Origin: Burkholderia ubonensis subsp. mesacidophila
Lineage (GTDB): Bacteria; Pseudomonadota; Gammaproteobacteria; Burkholderiales; Burkholderiaceae
Reading direction: 5' to 3'
Assembly (NCBI RefSeq): GCF_002097715.1
Contig: NZ_CP020737.1
Coordinates: 1,922,001-1,986,000, forward strand
Length of the DNA stretch: 64,000 nucleotides
The notes beneath the pieces are model-generated. The model was not told the DNA's origin and did not search any database. It saw nothing but the letters and a program-made list of their open reading frames with translations. The position numbers and the translations under genes were made by a program. Position 1 is the first letter of the stretch, and every line of letters starts with the position of its first letter. This document shows positions 28,946 to 37,521 of the stretch, piece by piece.

Positions 28946-29776
28946 ATGCAGCCATGCGCCCTTCCAGTCGAGCCGGTCGGCAGCGTCGCGTGTGACGTTA
29001 CACGTCATCGTCACGGCGACCATGCGCGGGTCGTCGACCGCGTCGTCGAGGAGTGCCCGGTCGCCCTCGTATTCAACGATATTTCGCATGCCGTGATGAT
29101 GGCGACGCCGATCGATCTCGACGAGTTCGGCCTCGGCTTCGCGCTCAGCGAAGGCATCGTCGAGCGCGCGTCGGACGTCTTCGACATCGAGAGCGAGTGC
29201 ACAGCGAGCGGCGCCGTGGTGCGCCTCACCGTGTCCCAGCAGGCGTTCATGGCGCTGAAGGCCCGGCGGCGCGCGCTGGCCGGCCGCACCGGCTGCGGCG
29301 TGTGCGGCATCGAGAGCATCGAGCAGCTGGACCTGCATCCGCCACGGATCCGTCACGCGGGCGCGGCGGCCGGGATCGGCGCCGACGCCGTCGAACGCGC
29401 GTCGCGCGCGCTACCTGCGCACCAGGTGCTGATGCGCGACACCGGCGGGATTCACGCGGCCGCGTGGTGCAGCCGCGACGGCGCGGTCGTCGAGGTCTTC
29501 GAGGACGTCGGCCGGCACAACGCGCTCGACAAGCTGATCGGCCATCTCGCGCGGCGCCGCACGGACACGCGCGACGGCTTCGTGTTCCTGTCGAGCCGCG
29601 CGAGCTACGAGCTCGTGCGCAAGGCCGCGCGGCTCGACATCCCGATGGTCGCGACGATCTCCGCGCCGACCTCGCTGGCGATCGACGTCGCGCGCGAAGC
29701 CGGCATCCGCCTGCTCGGCTTCTGCCGCGGCGACGGTTTCGTCGAATACACCGCTCCGATCGCCCTTGAACAGTAA
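28946..29776 (+). CDS. fdhD: Formate dehydrogenase accessory sulfurtransferase FdhD
   Basis: This 276-aa protein moves sulfur from IscS to the molybdenum cofactor of formate dehydrogenase-type enzymes. The family Cys motif is present as TGCGVCG (about residues 115-121), with FEDVGRHNALDKLIG and the SSRASYELVRKA segment. The ATG at 28946 has GAGAGG about 9 nt upstream; earlier in-frame starts add a non-conserved basic leader. It heads a molybdenum-cofactor operon: moeA starts 7 bp after its stop. A likely client is the FdhF/YdeP enzyme at 22614-24893. Confidence 0.95.
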   Translation: MQPCALPVEPVGSVACDVTRHRHGDHARVVDRVVEECPVALVFNDISHAVMMATPIDLDEFGLGFALSEGIVERASDVFDIESECTASGAVVRLTVSQQAFMALKARRRALAGRTGCGVCGIESIEQLDLHPPRIRHAGAAAGIGADAVERASRALPAHQVLMRDTGGIHAAAWCSRDGAVVEVFEDVGRHNALDKLIGHLARRRTDTRDGFVFLSSRASYELVRKAARLDIPMVATISAPTSLAIDVAREAGIRLLGFCRGDGFVEYTAPIALEQ

Positions 29777-29783
29777 CGCCGCA

Positions 29784-30998
29784 ATGACCCGACCCATCGA
29801 CTTCGATACCGCCCAGCAGCAATTCGCGCACGCGTTCGCACGGCCGCTCGCCGCGACGTCCGTCCCGACCTTCGACGCGGCGGGCCGCGTGCTGGCCGCG
29901 CCGCTCGTCGCCGTGCTCGACCAGCCGAGCGCCGACCAGAGCGCGATGGACGGCTACGCGGTGCGTTACGCCGACCTCGCGGCCGGCATGCCGCTGCCGG
30001 TTGCACAACGCTGCTACGCGGGCGATGCGCCGTTGCCGCTCGCGCCGCGCACCGCGGCGCGCATCTTCACCGGCAGCCTGATCCCGCCCGGCGCGGATAC
30101 GGTCGTCATGCAGGAAAGCGCGCAGGAACGGGACGGACACGTGACGTTCGAGGCTGACGTGCGCTCCGGCACGCACATCCGCCGCCGCGGCGAGGAACTG
30201 CAGGCGGGCCGCGTGCTGATTCCCGCCGGCGTCCGGCTGCAGCCCGCGCATGTCGGGATGATCGCCGCGCAGGGCATCGGCTGCGTCGACGTCCACCCGG
30301 CGCTGCGCGTCGGCATCCTGACGACGGGCGACGAGCTCGTCGCGTGCGGCCAGCCCCGGCTACCGCAGCAGATCTACAACAGCAACGCGCCGATGCTCGC
30401 GGCGCTGGTCGCGGGCGCCGGCGCGATCGTCGCGGCGAGCGCGCATGCGCGCGATACCGCGGACGCGATCGATCGTGCGCTGCGCGACCTGCAGGCGCGC
30501 TGCGACCTGATCGTGTGCGTCGGCGGCGCATCCGTCGGCGACCGGGACCTCGTGCGCCCCGCGCTGACCGCGCTCGGCGCGTCGTTCGTGCTGTCCGGCG
30601 TGCGCATGAAGCCCGGCAAGCCGGTCGCGCTCGCGCGGCTCGACGGCAAGCCGGTGGTGCTGCTGCCCGGCAACCCGGGCGCCGCGCTGACGACGTTCGC
30701 GCTGTTCGTCACGCCGCTGATCCGCTGCCTGCAGGGGCGCGACGAGCGCCTGCCGCTCGCGCCAGCGCTGCCGATCGACGCCGACATCGAAGCGGACGCC
30801 GCGCGCGAGCGCTTCATCCGCGTGCGATGCGGCGTTGCATCGAACGGACAGCCGGTGCTCGATACGCTGCGGCAGCAAGGCGCCGGCACGCTGTGCTCGC
30901 TCGCGGACGCGGGCGGCGTCGCCCGGCTGCCGGCCGGCCGCGCGATCGCGCGCGGCGACGCGGTGCCGTACTACGATTTCGCGCAATGGCTCGCATGA
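29784..30998 (+). CDS. moeA: Molybdopterin molybdenumtransferase MoeA
   Basis: This 404-aa enzyme inserts molybdate into adenylylated molybdopterin. Recognisable segments are SADQSAMDGYAVR near 50-62, RIFTGSLIPPGADTVVMQE (about 90-108), and the MoCF-binding GDELV, GGASVGDRDLV and LLPGNPGAALTTF motifs. The ATG at 29784 lies seven bases after the fdhD stop; an upstream TTG would overlap fdhD. Its stop overlaps the ATG of a 70-codon frame that runs into moaA. It is the only moeA in the window; the cluster lacks moaB/moaC/mogA and so depends on genes elsewhere. Confidence 0.95.
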   Translation: MTRPIDFDTAQQQFAHAFARPLAATSVPTFDAAGRVLAAPLVAVLDQPSADQSAMDGYAVRYADLAAGMPLPVAQRCYAGDAPLPLAPRTAARIFTGSLIPPGADTVVMQESAQERDGHVTFEADVRSGTHIRRRGEELQAGRVLIPAGVRLQPAHVGMIAAQGIGCVDVHPALRVGILTTGDELVACGQPRLPQQIYNSNAPMLAALVAGAGAIVAASAHARDTADAIDRALRDLQARCDLIVCVGGASVGDRDLVRPALTALGASFVLSGVRMKPGKPVALARLDGKPVVLLPGNPGAALTTFALFVTPLIRCLQGRDERLPLAPALPIDADIEADAARERFIRVRCGVASNGQPVLDTLRQQGAGTLCSLADAGGVARLPAGRAIARGDAVPYYDFAQWLA

Positions 30999-31207
30999 CG
31001 GCCGCGGCACGCGTCTTCATGCTGCGGCGCGGCGGCGAACTGTATTCCTGCGAATCGGCCGGGATTGTGTCTCTGCGCGGCCGTTGCGGCGGACTATCCT
31101 CCGGCTTGGCGCCTGTCACGGCCGCCGCGCCGTCGTCCCGACGCGGCGCGCGAGCCGCCGACGGCCCGATTCCTCTCATCCTGCGCAGGCCAACGGACAG
31201 ATCGTGA
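30995..31207 (+). CDS. Possible 70-codon frame coupling moeA to moaA
   Basis: An open frame of 70 codons starts at an ATG overlapping the moeA stop (ATGA at 30995-30998). It ends with a TGA overlapping the moaA GTG start (GTGA at 31204-31207). The product is Arg/Ala/Ser-rich with no recognised fold (begins MTAAARVFMLRRGG). Overlaps at both ends suggest translational coupling, but GC-rich DNA yields such frames by chance, and the stretch could instead be an untranslated moaA leader. Confidence 0.3.
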   Translation: MTAAARVFMLRRGGELYSCESAGIVSLRGRCGGLSSGLAPVTAAAPSSRRGARAADGPIPLILRRPTDRS

Positions 31208-32325
31208 ACGTCATCGACTCCGTCACGCCGACCCTCACCGCGCCGAGCCGCGGCGCGGCGGCGGCGAGCGAACCACCCGGCACCGTCGACACGCTCGCCC
31301 GCCCGCTGCGCGACTTGCGCCTGTCGGTCATCGATCAGTGCAATTTCCGCTGCACCTACTGCATGCCACGCGAAAGCTTCGGTGCCGACTACGCGTTCAT
31401 GCCGTCGTCGGAGCGCCTGTCGTTCGCGCAGCTGACCCGCATCGCGCGCGCGTTCGTCGCGCTCGGCGTCGAGAAAATCCGCCTGACCGGCGGCGAGCCG
31501 CTGCTGCGGCGCGGGATCGAAACGCTGATCGAGTCGCTCGCGGCGCTGACGACCGTCGACGGCAAGCCGGTCGAGATCGCGTTGACGACGAACGGCTCGC
31601 TGCTCGCCGCGAAGGCGCGCGCGCTGCGCGACGCGGGCCTCGGGCGCGTGACCGTGAGCCTCGATGCGATCGACGACGCGGTGTTCCGCAAGATGAGCGA
31701 CGTCGACCTGCCGGTGTCGCGCATCCTGGCCGGCATCGAGGCCGCGCAGGCGGCCGGGCTCGCGCCCGTCAAGGTCAATTCGGTGATCGAGCGCGGCGTC
31801 AACGACGACCAGCTGCTGCCGCTGGTGCGCGCGTTCCGGCACACCGGCGTCGCCGTGCGCTTCATCGAATACATGGACGTCGGCGGCGCGCAATTCTGGG
31901 CGACCGACAAGGTCGTCACCACCGCGCAGATGCGCGGGATCATCGAATCGGCGTATCCGCTGCTCGCGGACGCCGCCGACGACGACGCGCACGTCGGCAC
32001 CGCGCTGCGCTATCGGCATGCCGACGGCGCGGGCGAAGTCGGTTTCATCGCAAGCGTTTCGCATCCGTTCTGCGGCACGTGCTCGCGCGCACGCGTGTCG
32101 GCCGACGGCCAGCTGTACACCTGCCTGTTCGCGACGCACGGCACCGACCTGCGGCCGTGGCTCGACGACGCGGCGCCGCACGAGCCGCTTGATCCGCTCG
32201 TCGCCGCGATCCGCGGCCGCTGGCTGCGCCGCGACGACCGCTACTCGGAGCTGCGCGCGGCGCACCGCGCGCGGCGCACCGGCAAGACCTACCCGACGGT
32301 ACGCATGTCGCTCGTCGGCGGTTGA
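31204..32325 (+). CDS. moaA: GTP 3',8-cyclase MoaA
   Basis: This 373-aa radical-SAM enzyme catalyses the first step of molybdopterin synthesis from GTP. The SAM-binding cluster is DQCNFRCTYC (Cys46, Cys50, Cys53). The carboxy-terminal second cluster is visible as FCGTCSRARVSADGQLYTC, and the protein ends in double Gly (SLVGG), as active MoaA does. The SAM motif LTGGEPLLRR is also present. The start is a GTG at 31204 with a rather weak ribosome-binding site; a 30-residue flexible leader precedes the domain. It is followed 56 bp later by moaE. Confidence 0.95.
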   Translation: MNVIDSVTPTLTAPSRGAAAASEPPGTVDTLARPLRDLRLSVIDQCNFRCTYCMPRESFGADYAFMPSSERLSFAQLTRIARAFVALGVEKIRLTGGEPLLRRGIETLIESLAALTTVDGKPVEIALTTNGSLLAAKARALRDAGLGRVTVSLDAIDDAVFRKMSDVDLPVSRILAGIEAAQAAGLAPVKVNSVIERGVNDDQLLPLVRAFRHTGVAVRFIEYMDVGGAQFWATDKVVTTAQMRGIIESAYPLLADAADDDAHVGTALRYRHADGAGEVGFIASVSHPFCGTCSRARVSADGQLYTCLFATHGTDLRPWLDDAAPHEPLDPLVAAIRGRWLRRDDRYSELRAAHRARRTGKTYPTVRMSLVGG

Positions 32326-32381
32326 CGGACAGCTGACAGCTGCCGCGCGATGCGAGACGAACCGCCCCCTGGAGAACAGTC

Positions 32382-32948
32382 ATGACGTCACTCATCGATC
32401 CGCAAGCCGAGCCGGACGACCCGGCACGTTCCGACCGCCATCCCGGCGACGCGCCCGCCGGGCCGCCCCCGCATTCGCCGCCCGCGATCTCCGGCGGCAT
32501 CGAGGTCCGGGTCCAGTACGAACCGATCGACGTCGACGCGGAAATCACGCCGATCGTGCGCAACCCGCGGGTCGGCGCGGTCGTGAATTTCCTCGGCGTC
32601 GTGCGCCAGTGCGGCGACGTCGACGACATCGTCGCGCTCGACATCGAGCACTACCCGGGCATGACCGAACGGTCGCTGTGGAGCATCGTCGAGGAAGCGT
32701 CCGCGCGCTGGCCGCTCGAGGCGGTGAGGATCGTCCACCGGATCGGCCGGATCGCGCTCGGCCATCCGGTCGTGCTGGTGGTCGTCGCTGCGCCGCACCG
32801 GGCGGCGGCCTTCGACGCGTGCGAATTCATGATGGATTTCCTGAAGACACATGCGCCGTTCTGGAAGAAGGAAATCCGCCACGACGGCGCGGCCGAATGG
32901 GTCGAGGCCAAGACGCACGACGATCACGCCATGAAGCGCTGGGGCTGA
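32382..32948 (+). CDS. moaE: Molybdopterin synthase catalytic subunit MoaE
   Basis: This 188-aa protein is the large subunit of molybdopterin synthase, which converts cyclic pyranopterin monophosphate to molybdopterin using sulfur from MoaD thiocarboxylate. Core motifs are GAVVNFLGVVRQ, LDIEHYPGMTE, HRIGRIALG and the active-site Lys region PFWKKEIRHDG. Usual MoaE proteins are about 150 aa; this one has about 40 extra amino-terminal residues rich in Pro and Asp (GDAPAGPPPHSPPA) before the domain. GGAG precedes the ATG. moaD follows 39 bp later. Confidence 0.95.
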   Translation: MTSLIDPQAEPDDPARSDRHPGDAPAGPPPHSPPAISGGIEVRVQYEPIDVDAEITPIVRNPRVGAVVNFLGVVRQCGDVDDIVALDIEHYPGMTERSLWSIVEEASARWPLEAVRIVHRIGRIALGHPVVLVVVAAPHRAAAFDACEFMMDFLKTHAPFWKKEIRHDGAAEWVEAKTHDDHAMKRWG

Positions 32949-32987
32949 CCCGCCCGCCGCACCTTCCCTTCCCGCCCACGACCCATC

Positions 32988-33245
32988 ATGAGACTGACGA
33001 TCAAATATTTCGCGAGCATTCGCGAACAACTCCGCATCGACGAGGAAACCCTGGAGATCGACGCGCCCGAGCTCACCGTGGACGCATTGCGCGGCACGCT
33101 CGCCGCGCGCGACGAACGCAGCGCGCAGGCGCTGCGTGACGAGCGGCCGGTGCGCACCGCCGTCAACCACGAGATGGTGGCCGGCTCGTTCGTGTTGCGC
33201 GAGGACTGTGAAATCGCGTTCTTTCCGCCCGTCACCGGAGGCTGA
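32988..33245 (+). CDS. moaD: Molybdopterin synthase sulfur carrier subunit MoaD
   Basis: This 85-aa ubiquitin-like protein starts MRLTIKYFASIREQL and ends in the conserved FFPPVTGG. Its terminal Gly is adenylylated and thiocarboxylated by MoeB before donating sulfur to MoaE. Length and ending are exactly as expected. The A-E-D gene order here differs from the frequent moaA-B-C-D-E arrangement. It is the last gene of the fdhD operon; a GC-rich hairpin follows immediately. Confidence 0.95.
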   Translation: MRLTIKYFASIREQLRIDEETLEIDAPELTVDALRGTLAARDERSAQALRDERPVRTAVNHEMVAGSFVLREDCEIAFFPPVTGG

Positions 33246-33250
33246 CCGCC

Positions 33251-33272
33251 GGCGCGGCGAACCCGCCGCGCC
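33251..33272. terminator. GC hairpin between moaD and the MocR gene
   Basis: GGCGCGGCG at 33251-33259 pairs perfectly with CGCCGCGCC at 33264-33272 around AACC. It sits between the convergent ends of moaD (33245) and the MocR-type gene (33284). No U-tract is present, so it is a candidate shared terminator only. Confidence 0.5.
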
Positions 33273-33283
33273 GTGCGCTCATC

Positions 33284-34708
33284 TCAGCGCGCGCAGATCA
33301 CCGCCAGCTTGCCGACCGTGATGACCGCCTGCTCGATCTGGCTCGACCACGGGCTGCTGTAGTTCAGCCGGATGAAGTTCTTGTAGTTGTCGGAGATCGA
33401 GAACATGTAGCCGGGGCCGATGGTGATCCCCTGCTCCAGCGCGAGCTGGTACAGCCGCATCGCGTCCACCTTCGCGGGCAGCTCGACCCACAGCACGTAG
33501 CCGCCCGCCGGGCTCGAGATGCGCGTGCCCTCGGGGAAGAACCGCGATACGATCGCGCGCATCAGGTTCGCCTGCTGCGCATACGCCTTGCGGATCCGCC
33601 GCAGGTGATGCTCGTAGCCGTCGCGTTCGAGGAATTCCGCGATCGCGAGCTGCGGCAGCAGCGGCGTCGTCAGCGTGTTCAGGAATTTCAGCTTCTCGAC
33701 CTGGTCGCGGTAGCGGCCCGGCAACGCCCAGCCGATCCGGTACGCGGCCGTCAGGCTCTTCGAGAACGACGAGCAGTGCAGCACAAGCCCCTTCTTGTCG
33801 AACGATTTCAGCGTGCTCGGATGCGTGTCGCCGAAGTACAGCTCGTTATACACGCCGTTCTCGATGATCGGCAGGTCCGCCTTCGCCGCGAATTCGACCA
33901 GCTCGCGCTTGCGCTCGTCCGGCATCTGGAAGCCGAGCGGATTCTGGAAGTTGGGCATCACCATGCACGCGGCGATCGGCTGCGACTTCATGATCGCCGC
34001 GAGCGCGCCGATGTCGATGCCGTATTCCGGATGCGTCGACACCTCGATCGCCTGCATCCCCATCCGCTCGATCGCGTGCAGCATCGCATAGAAGGTCGGC
34101 GATTCGACCGCGATCACGTCGCCGGGCTTCGCGACCGCCTGCAGGCACAGGTTGATCGCTTCCGTCGCGCCGACCGTGACGATGATCTCGTTCGGGTCGA
34201 CCGACATGCCGTTCTCCAGGTAGCGCCGCGCGATCTGCCGCACGAGGCGCGGGCTGCCGGGCGGCAGCCCGTCCGTCACGCCCCACAGCGACTTGTCGCG
34301 GCCGGCCGCGTAGGCGTAGCGGTTCAGCTTCTCGAACGGAAACAGGCCGGGGTCGGGATACGGCGAGCCGAGCGGCACCGCGTCGTCGGCGTCGATCGAG
34401 CGCAGCGTCGACAGCACGAGCCGGCTGACGTCGACCGACGACGAGATCGCGATCGGTTTCGACGGGCGCAGCTCATGCACCTGCCCGTTGCCGTCGTCGC
34501 GCCGCAGGTTCACGAAATAGCCGGACTGCGGACGGCTTTCCAGCATGCCGCGGCTTTCGAGCAGCAGGTACGCGTGCAGGACCGTCGTGATGCTGAGCCG
34601 GTGCTGCTGGCTCGCCTGCCGCACCGACGGGATCCGGTCGCCGTGCCGGTACACGCCCTGGCGGATCAGGCGCTCGATGTCGTCCGCGAGCTTCTCGTAC
34701 AGTTTCAT
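33284..34708 (-). CDS. MocR-type GntR regulator with aminotransferase domain
   Basis: This 474-aa fusion protein has an amino-terminal GntR winged helix (MKLYEKLADDIERLIRQG, then GDRIPSVRQASQQHRLSITTV). It joins a fold-type I PLP aminotransferase-like domain with VTVGATEAINLCLQ, PNFQNPLG and the PLP lysine in SSFSKSLTAAYRIGW (near residue 315). MocR regulators use PLP or PLP-linked ligands to control transcription and rarely act as enzymes. GGGAGG lies before the ATG at 34708. The target is not evident; an inverted repeat 207-245 bp upstream could be its operator. Confidence 0.93.
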   Translation of the reverse strand: MKLYEKLADDIERLIRQGVYRHGDRIPSVRQASQQHRLSITTVLHAYLLLESRGMLESRPQSGYFVNLRRDDGNGQVHELRPSKPIAISSSVDVSRLVLSTLRSIDADDAVPLGSPYPDPGLFPFEKLNRYAYAAGRDKSLWGVTDGLPPGSPRLVRQIARRYLENGMSVDPNEIIVTVGATEAINLCLQAVAKPGDVIAVESPTFYAMLHAIERMGMQAIEVSTHPEYGIDIGALAAIMKSQPIAACMVMPNFQNPLGFQMPDERKRELVEFAAKADLPIIENGVYNELYFGDTHPSTLKSFDKKGLVLHCSSFSKSLTAAYRIGWALPGRYRDQVEKLKFLNTLTTPLLPQLAIAEFLERDGYEHHLRRIRKAYAQQANLMRAIVSRFFPEGTRISSPAGGYVLWVELPAKVDAMRLYQLALEQGITIGPGYMFSISDNYKNFIRLNYSSPWSSQIEQAVITVGKLAVICAR

Positions 34709-35275
34709 CGTGCGCCTCCCGCCGGTGCGCCGCCCGGATCGTGATGCGTCGTGCGCTTTCCGTTCGATCTTGCCTTTTCCATCGCTTGACTCTCTGGTGG
34801 GTGCATCCGCAACGCCCCGAAACGTCGGGAGCCGCGGCGCTGTGCTTTTGATGATGGAAGAGTAAAAGGAGAACAGTCGCTCGCGAGCACACACATTCAT
34901 CGTGCACACAAGAGTACAGTTTGAGCAATCAGGGTTTCTGTGCGCGAACTGTATGTCTTACGAATTCGCGACGGGGGCCGGCGGGCGGCGCTGTGATCCT
35001 TGTTTCGCCGGCGGCGCGCGCGATCGTCACCTGTCGGGATGCATGATCGAGATGCGGAAGGAAAAAGCCAGGAAGAGGAGTCCGAATCGAGGAAAGGCGG
35101 GAAGCGCGAACGGTTCCCGGCCGGCGGCGCAGGGGCTCAGGGGCGCAGCCGGTCCGGCACGCGATTCACGCGCGCGCACCCACCCGCCAGGCACGCGGCC
35201 TGAATCGACGCGTCGTGTCGCGCCCGCCGTCGGCCGCCGTTCCGGCCGACGACGATCGCCCGCGCCGGCTGCCGC
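34709..35275. other. Gene-less upstream region of the MocR gene, with inverted repeat
   Basis: This stretch of 567 bp has no convincing gene. It includes a relatively AT-rich part around 34850-34960. There, TACAGTT at 34915-34921 and AACTGTA at 34947-34953 form a perfect inverted repeat separated by 25 bp, which is plausible as an operator for a dimeric regulator such as the neighbouring MocR protein. The remainder (35000-35270) is GC-rich with no recognisable signal. Confidence 0.45.
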
Positions 35276-35761
35276 TCAAGACGCCATGCCCTGCATCTTG
35301 TGCGAGAAATGCGCGCGCTCGGCGGTTTCCATCAGCTGCAGGAACTCGTCCTGCGTCATGTGGATCAGCGCTTCGTGGTCGCCGGCCTCGAAATAGACTT
35401 CCGGCTGCATCGCCAGGTTTTCCTCGAGGAACGTCTGCATGCCGTAGGCCATGCAGACCGGCGGCAGCGCGCCCGCATCGCAGTCCTTGAACAGCTCGCG
35501 CAACTCGAGTTCCTTCGCGAGCACGAGATGCCGGCCGGTCTTCGCCCAAAGATCGGACAGGCGCACCGCGTGCGTCGTCGGCAGCACGGCCGCGACGTAG
35601 CCGTCGTCGTCTTCGAGCAGCACGGTTTTCGCGAGGCGGTCGCCGGGGATATGCGCGGCCGCGGCGGTCTCCATGCTCGTATGGCTATAGGGGTGGTACA
35701 CGACTTCGTACCGCGAGGACTTCTGGCGCAGGCAGTCCTGCAGGGTCGCAGACATGGACAT
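35276..35761 (-). CDS. YbaK/EbsC-type aminoacyl-tRNA deacylase
   Basis: This 161-aa protein has the YbaK/ProRS-editing fold. The conserved Lys lies in AKTVLLEDDDGYVAAVLP, preceded by SHTSMETAAAAHIPGDRL, and is followed by PPVCMAYGMQTFLEENL and a Met-rich carboxy-terminal helix. Members hydrolyse mischarged aminoacyl-tRNAs in trans. The start at 35761 has GAGGTG about 6 nt upstream; a second ATG two codons later is possible. It is a single gene about 100 bp downstream of the cysteine synthase gene, on the same strand. Confidence 0.83.
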   Translation of the reverse strand: MSMSATLQDCLRQKSSRYEVVYHPYSHTSMETAAAAHIPGDRLAKTVLLEDDDGYVAAVLPTTHAVRLSDLWAKTGRHLVLAKELELRELFKDCDAGALPPVCMAYGMQTFLEENLAMQPEVYFEAGDHEALIHMTQDEFLQLMETAERAHFSHKMQGMAS

Positions 35762-35862
35762 GGCACACCTCGTCTGAACGAATCGGGCGAACGGCGTTCG
35801 CACCGGATTCGTTCAGCATAGGTCGCAATCGCGCGAATGGAAAATCCCGTTGCACCCCGTCG

Positions 35863-36837
35863 TCACGCCGGCTCCAGACCCTTCTCGCGCAGCCATGCGG
35901 GGTTGAACAGCCGTGCGCGATAGATGTCGCCGCGATCGCACAGCAGCGTCACGATCGTGTGTCCCGGCCCCATCCGGCGCGCAAGCCAGACCGCCGCAGC
36001 GACGTTGATGCCGCTCGATCCGCCGACGTACAGCCCCTCCTCGCGCAGCAGCCGGTAGACCATCGTCACGCACTGCACGTCGTCGATGCGCACCGCGTCG
36101 TCGATCGGCGCGCCGGCGAGATTCGCGGTGATCCGCGTCGAGCCGATGCCTTCGGTGATCGAGCTGCCTTCCGCCTTGATCTCGCCGGTTTTCACGTGGC
36201 TGTAGAGGCCGCTGCCGTGCGGGTCGGCAAGCACGATCCGGATCTCCGGGTCCTGCTCCTTCAGGTAGCGGCTCACGCCGGCCAGCGTGCCGCCCGTGCC
36301 GGTCGCGCACACGAACGCATCGACCGTGCCCGCCGTGTCGCGCCAGATTTCCGGCCCGGTCGTCTCGTAGTGCGCCTGCCGGTTGACGACGTTGTCGAAC
36401 TGGTTGGCCCACACCGCGTTGTCGAGCTCGTCCGCGAGCCGTCCGGCAATCTTCTGATAATTGTTCGGGTCGCGGTACGGCACCGCCGGCACCGGCCGCA
36501 CCTCCGCACCGAGCGTGCGCAGGATTTCCATCTTCTCCGGCGATTGCGTTTCCGGTATCACGATCACGCAGCGATAGCCGCGCGCCGCGCAGATGTGCGC
36601 GAGACCGATGCCGGTGTTGCCCGCCGTCCCTTCGACGACGGTGCCGCCCGGCTTCAGCACGCCGCGCCGCTCCGCGTCGCGGATGATGTAGAGCGCCGCG
36701 CGGTCCTTCACGGAACCGCCCGGGTTCATGAATTCCGCCTTGCCCAGGATCTCGCAGCCGGTCTCCGCGCTGAGCTTCGCCAGCCGGATCAGCGGCGTTT
36801 GCCCCACGCAGTCGACGAAACCGTGTCGCACGTCCAT
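35863..36837 (-). CDS. Cysteine synthase family PLP enzyme
   Basis: This 324-aa fold-type II PLP enzyme makes cysteine from O-acetylserine or a related activated serine and sulfide. Motifs are GGSVKDRAALYI with the PLP lysine Lys44, the substrate loop VEGTAGNTGIGLAH, the phosphate-binding GTGGTLAG, and GLYVGGSSGINVAAA near the carboxy terminus. GGAGG precedes the ATG at 36837; earlier in-frame starts add unrelated residues. It is close to CysK but not typical enough to exclude the related CysM or cystathionine beta-synthase-like branch. It may be co-transcribed with the YbaK-type gene. Confidence 0.9.
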   Translation of the reverse strand: MDVRHGFVDCVGQTPLIRLAKLSAETGCEILGKAEFMNPGGSVKDRAALYIIRDAERRGVLKPGGTVVEGTAGNTGIGLAHICAARGYRCVIVIPETQSPEKMEILRTLGAEVRPVPAVPYRDPNNYQKIAGRLADELDNAVWANQFDNVVNRQAHYETTGPEIWRDTAGTVDAFVCATGTGGTLAGVSRYLKEQDPEIRIVLADPHGSGLYSHVKTGEIKAEGSSITEGIGSTRITANLAGAPIDDAVRIDDVQCVTMVYRLLREEGLYVGGSSGINVAAAVWLARRMGPGHTIVTLLCDRGDIYRARLFNPAWLREKGLEPA

Positions 36838-36980
36838 GCCAGCCTCCGTCGCGCGCCCAGCGCACACAACGAAGGATAGGACGCCGCGCCGCGGCCCGCT
36901 TTCGCCGCCTGCGATCGCGTACTAAGCTTGGAGAGCCCATTCGCGACGCCCGCGCCGCATCGCCCCAGACGAGGTCCGCC

Positions 36981-37469
36981 ATGCTGCAACTGCACACCGT
37001 GACCGTTCACAAGCCCGAGACGATGAACTTCATTCTCGGCCAGACGCACTTCATCAAGTCCGTCGAGGACATCCACGAGGCGCTCGTCGGCACCGTGCCC
37101 GGCATCCGCTTCGGGCTCGCGTTCTGCGAGGCGTCGGGCAAGCGGCTCGTGCGGCGCTCCGGCACCGATCCGGACCTGGTCGAGCTCGCGACCCGCAACG
37201 CCAGCGCGATCGGCGCCGGTCACGCGTTCATCGTGCTGCTCGGCGACGGCTTCTACCCGGTCAACGTGCTGAACGCGATCAAGGCCGTGCCGGAGGTCTG
37301 CCGGATCTACTGCGCGACCGCGAACCCGACCGAAGTGATCGTCGCCGAGACCGGACAGGGCCGCGGGATCGTCGGCGTCGTCGACGGCTTTGCGCCGCTC
37401 GGCGTCGAAAACGACGACGACGTGCGCTGGCGCAAGGAGCTGCTGCGCACCATCGGATACAAGGCTTAG
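36981..37469 (+). CDS. Adenosine-specific kinase (DUF355/COG1839 family)
   Basis: This 162-aa protein matches the adenosine-specific kinase family first described in archaea. It begins MLQLHTVTVHKPETMNFILGQ and continues FIKSVEDIHEALVGTVPGI. It has the conserved NVLNAIKAVPEVCRIYCATANP block and the GRGIVGVVDGFAPLGVE loop. The family binds adenosine and phosphorylates it to AMP; its cellular role in proteobacteria is unclear. It is a single gene, convergent with the large minus-strand operon that ends at 37522. Confidence 0.88.
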   Translation: MLQLHTVTVHKPETMNFILGQTHFIKSVEDIHEALVGTVPGIRFGLAFCEASGKRLVRRSGTDPDLVELATRNASAIGAGHAFIVLLGDGFYPVNVLNAIKAVPEVCRIYCATANPTEVIVAETGQGRGIVGVVDGFAPLGVENDDDVRWRKELLRTIGYKA

Positions 37470-37521
37470 TGCCCGTTGCGCCGCGCGCGGGTCCGGATGC
37501 CGCTGGCCCGCACCGGGCGGT

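Noticed and set aside
31000..31203. Molybdenum-cofactor riboswitch upstream of moaA
   Set aside because: The leader is GC-rich and foldable, but I could not match the known Moco RNA consensus by eye.
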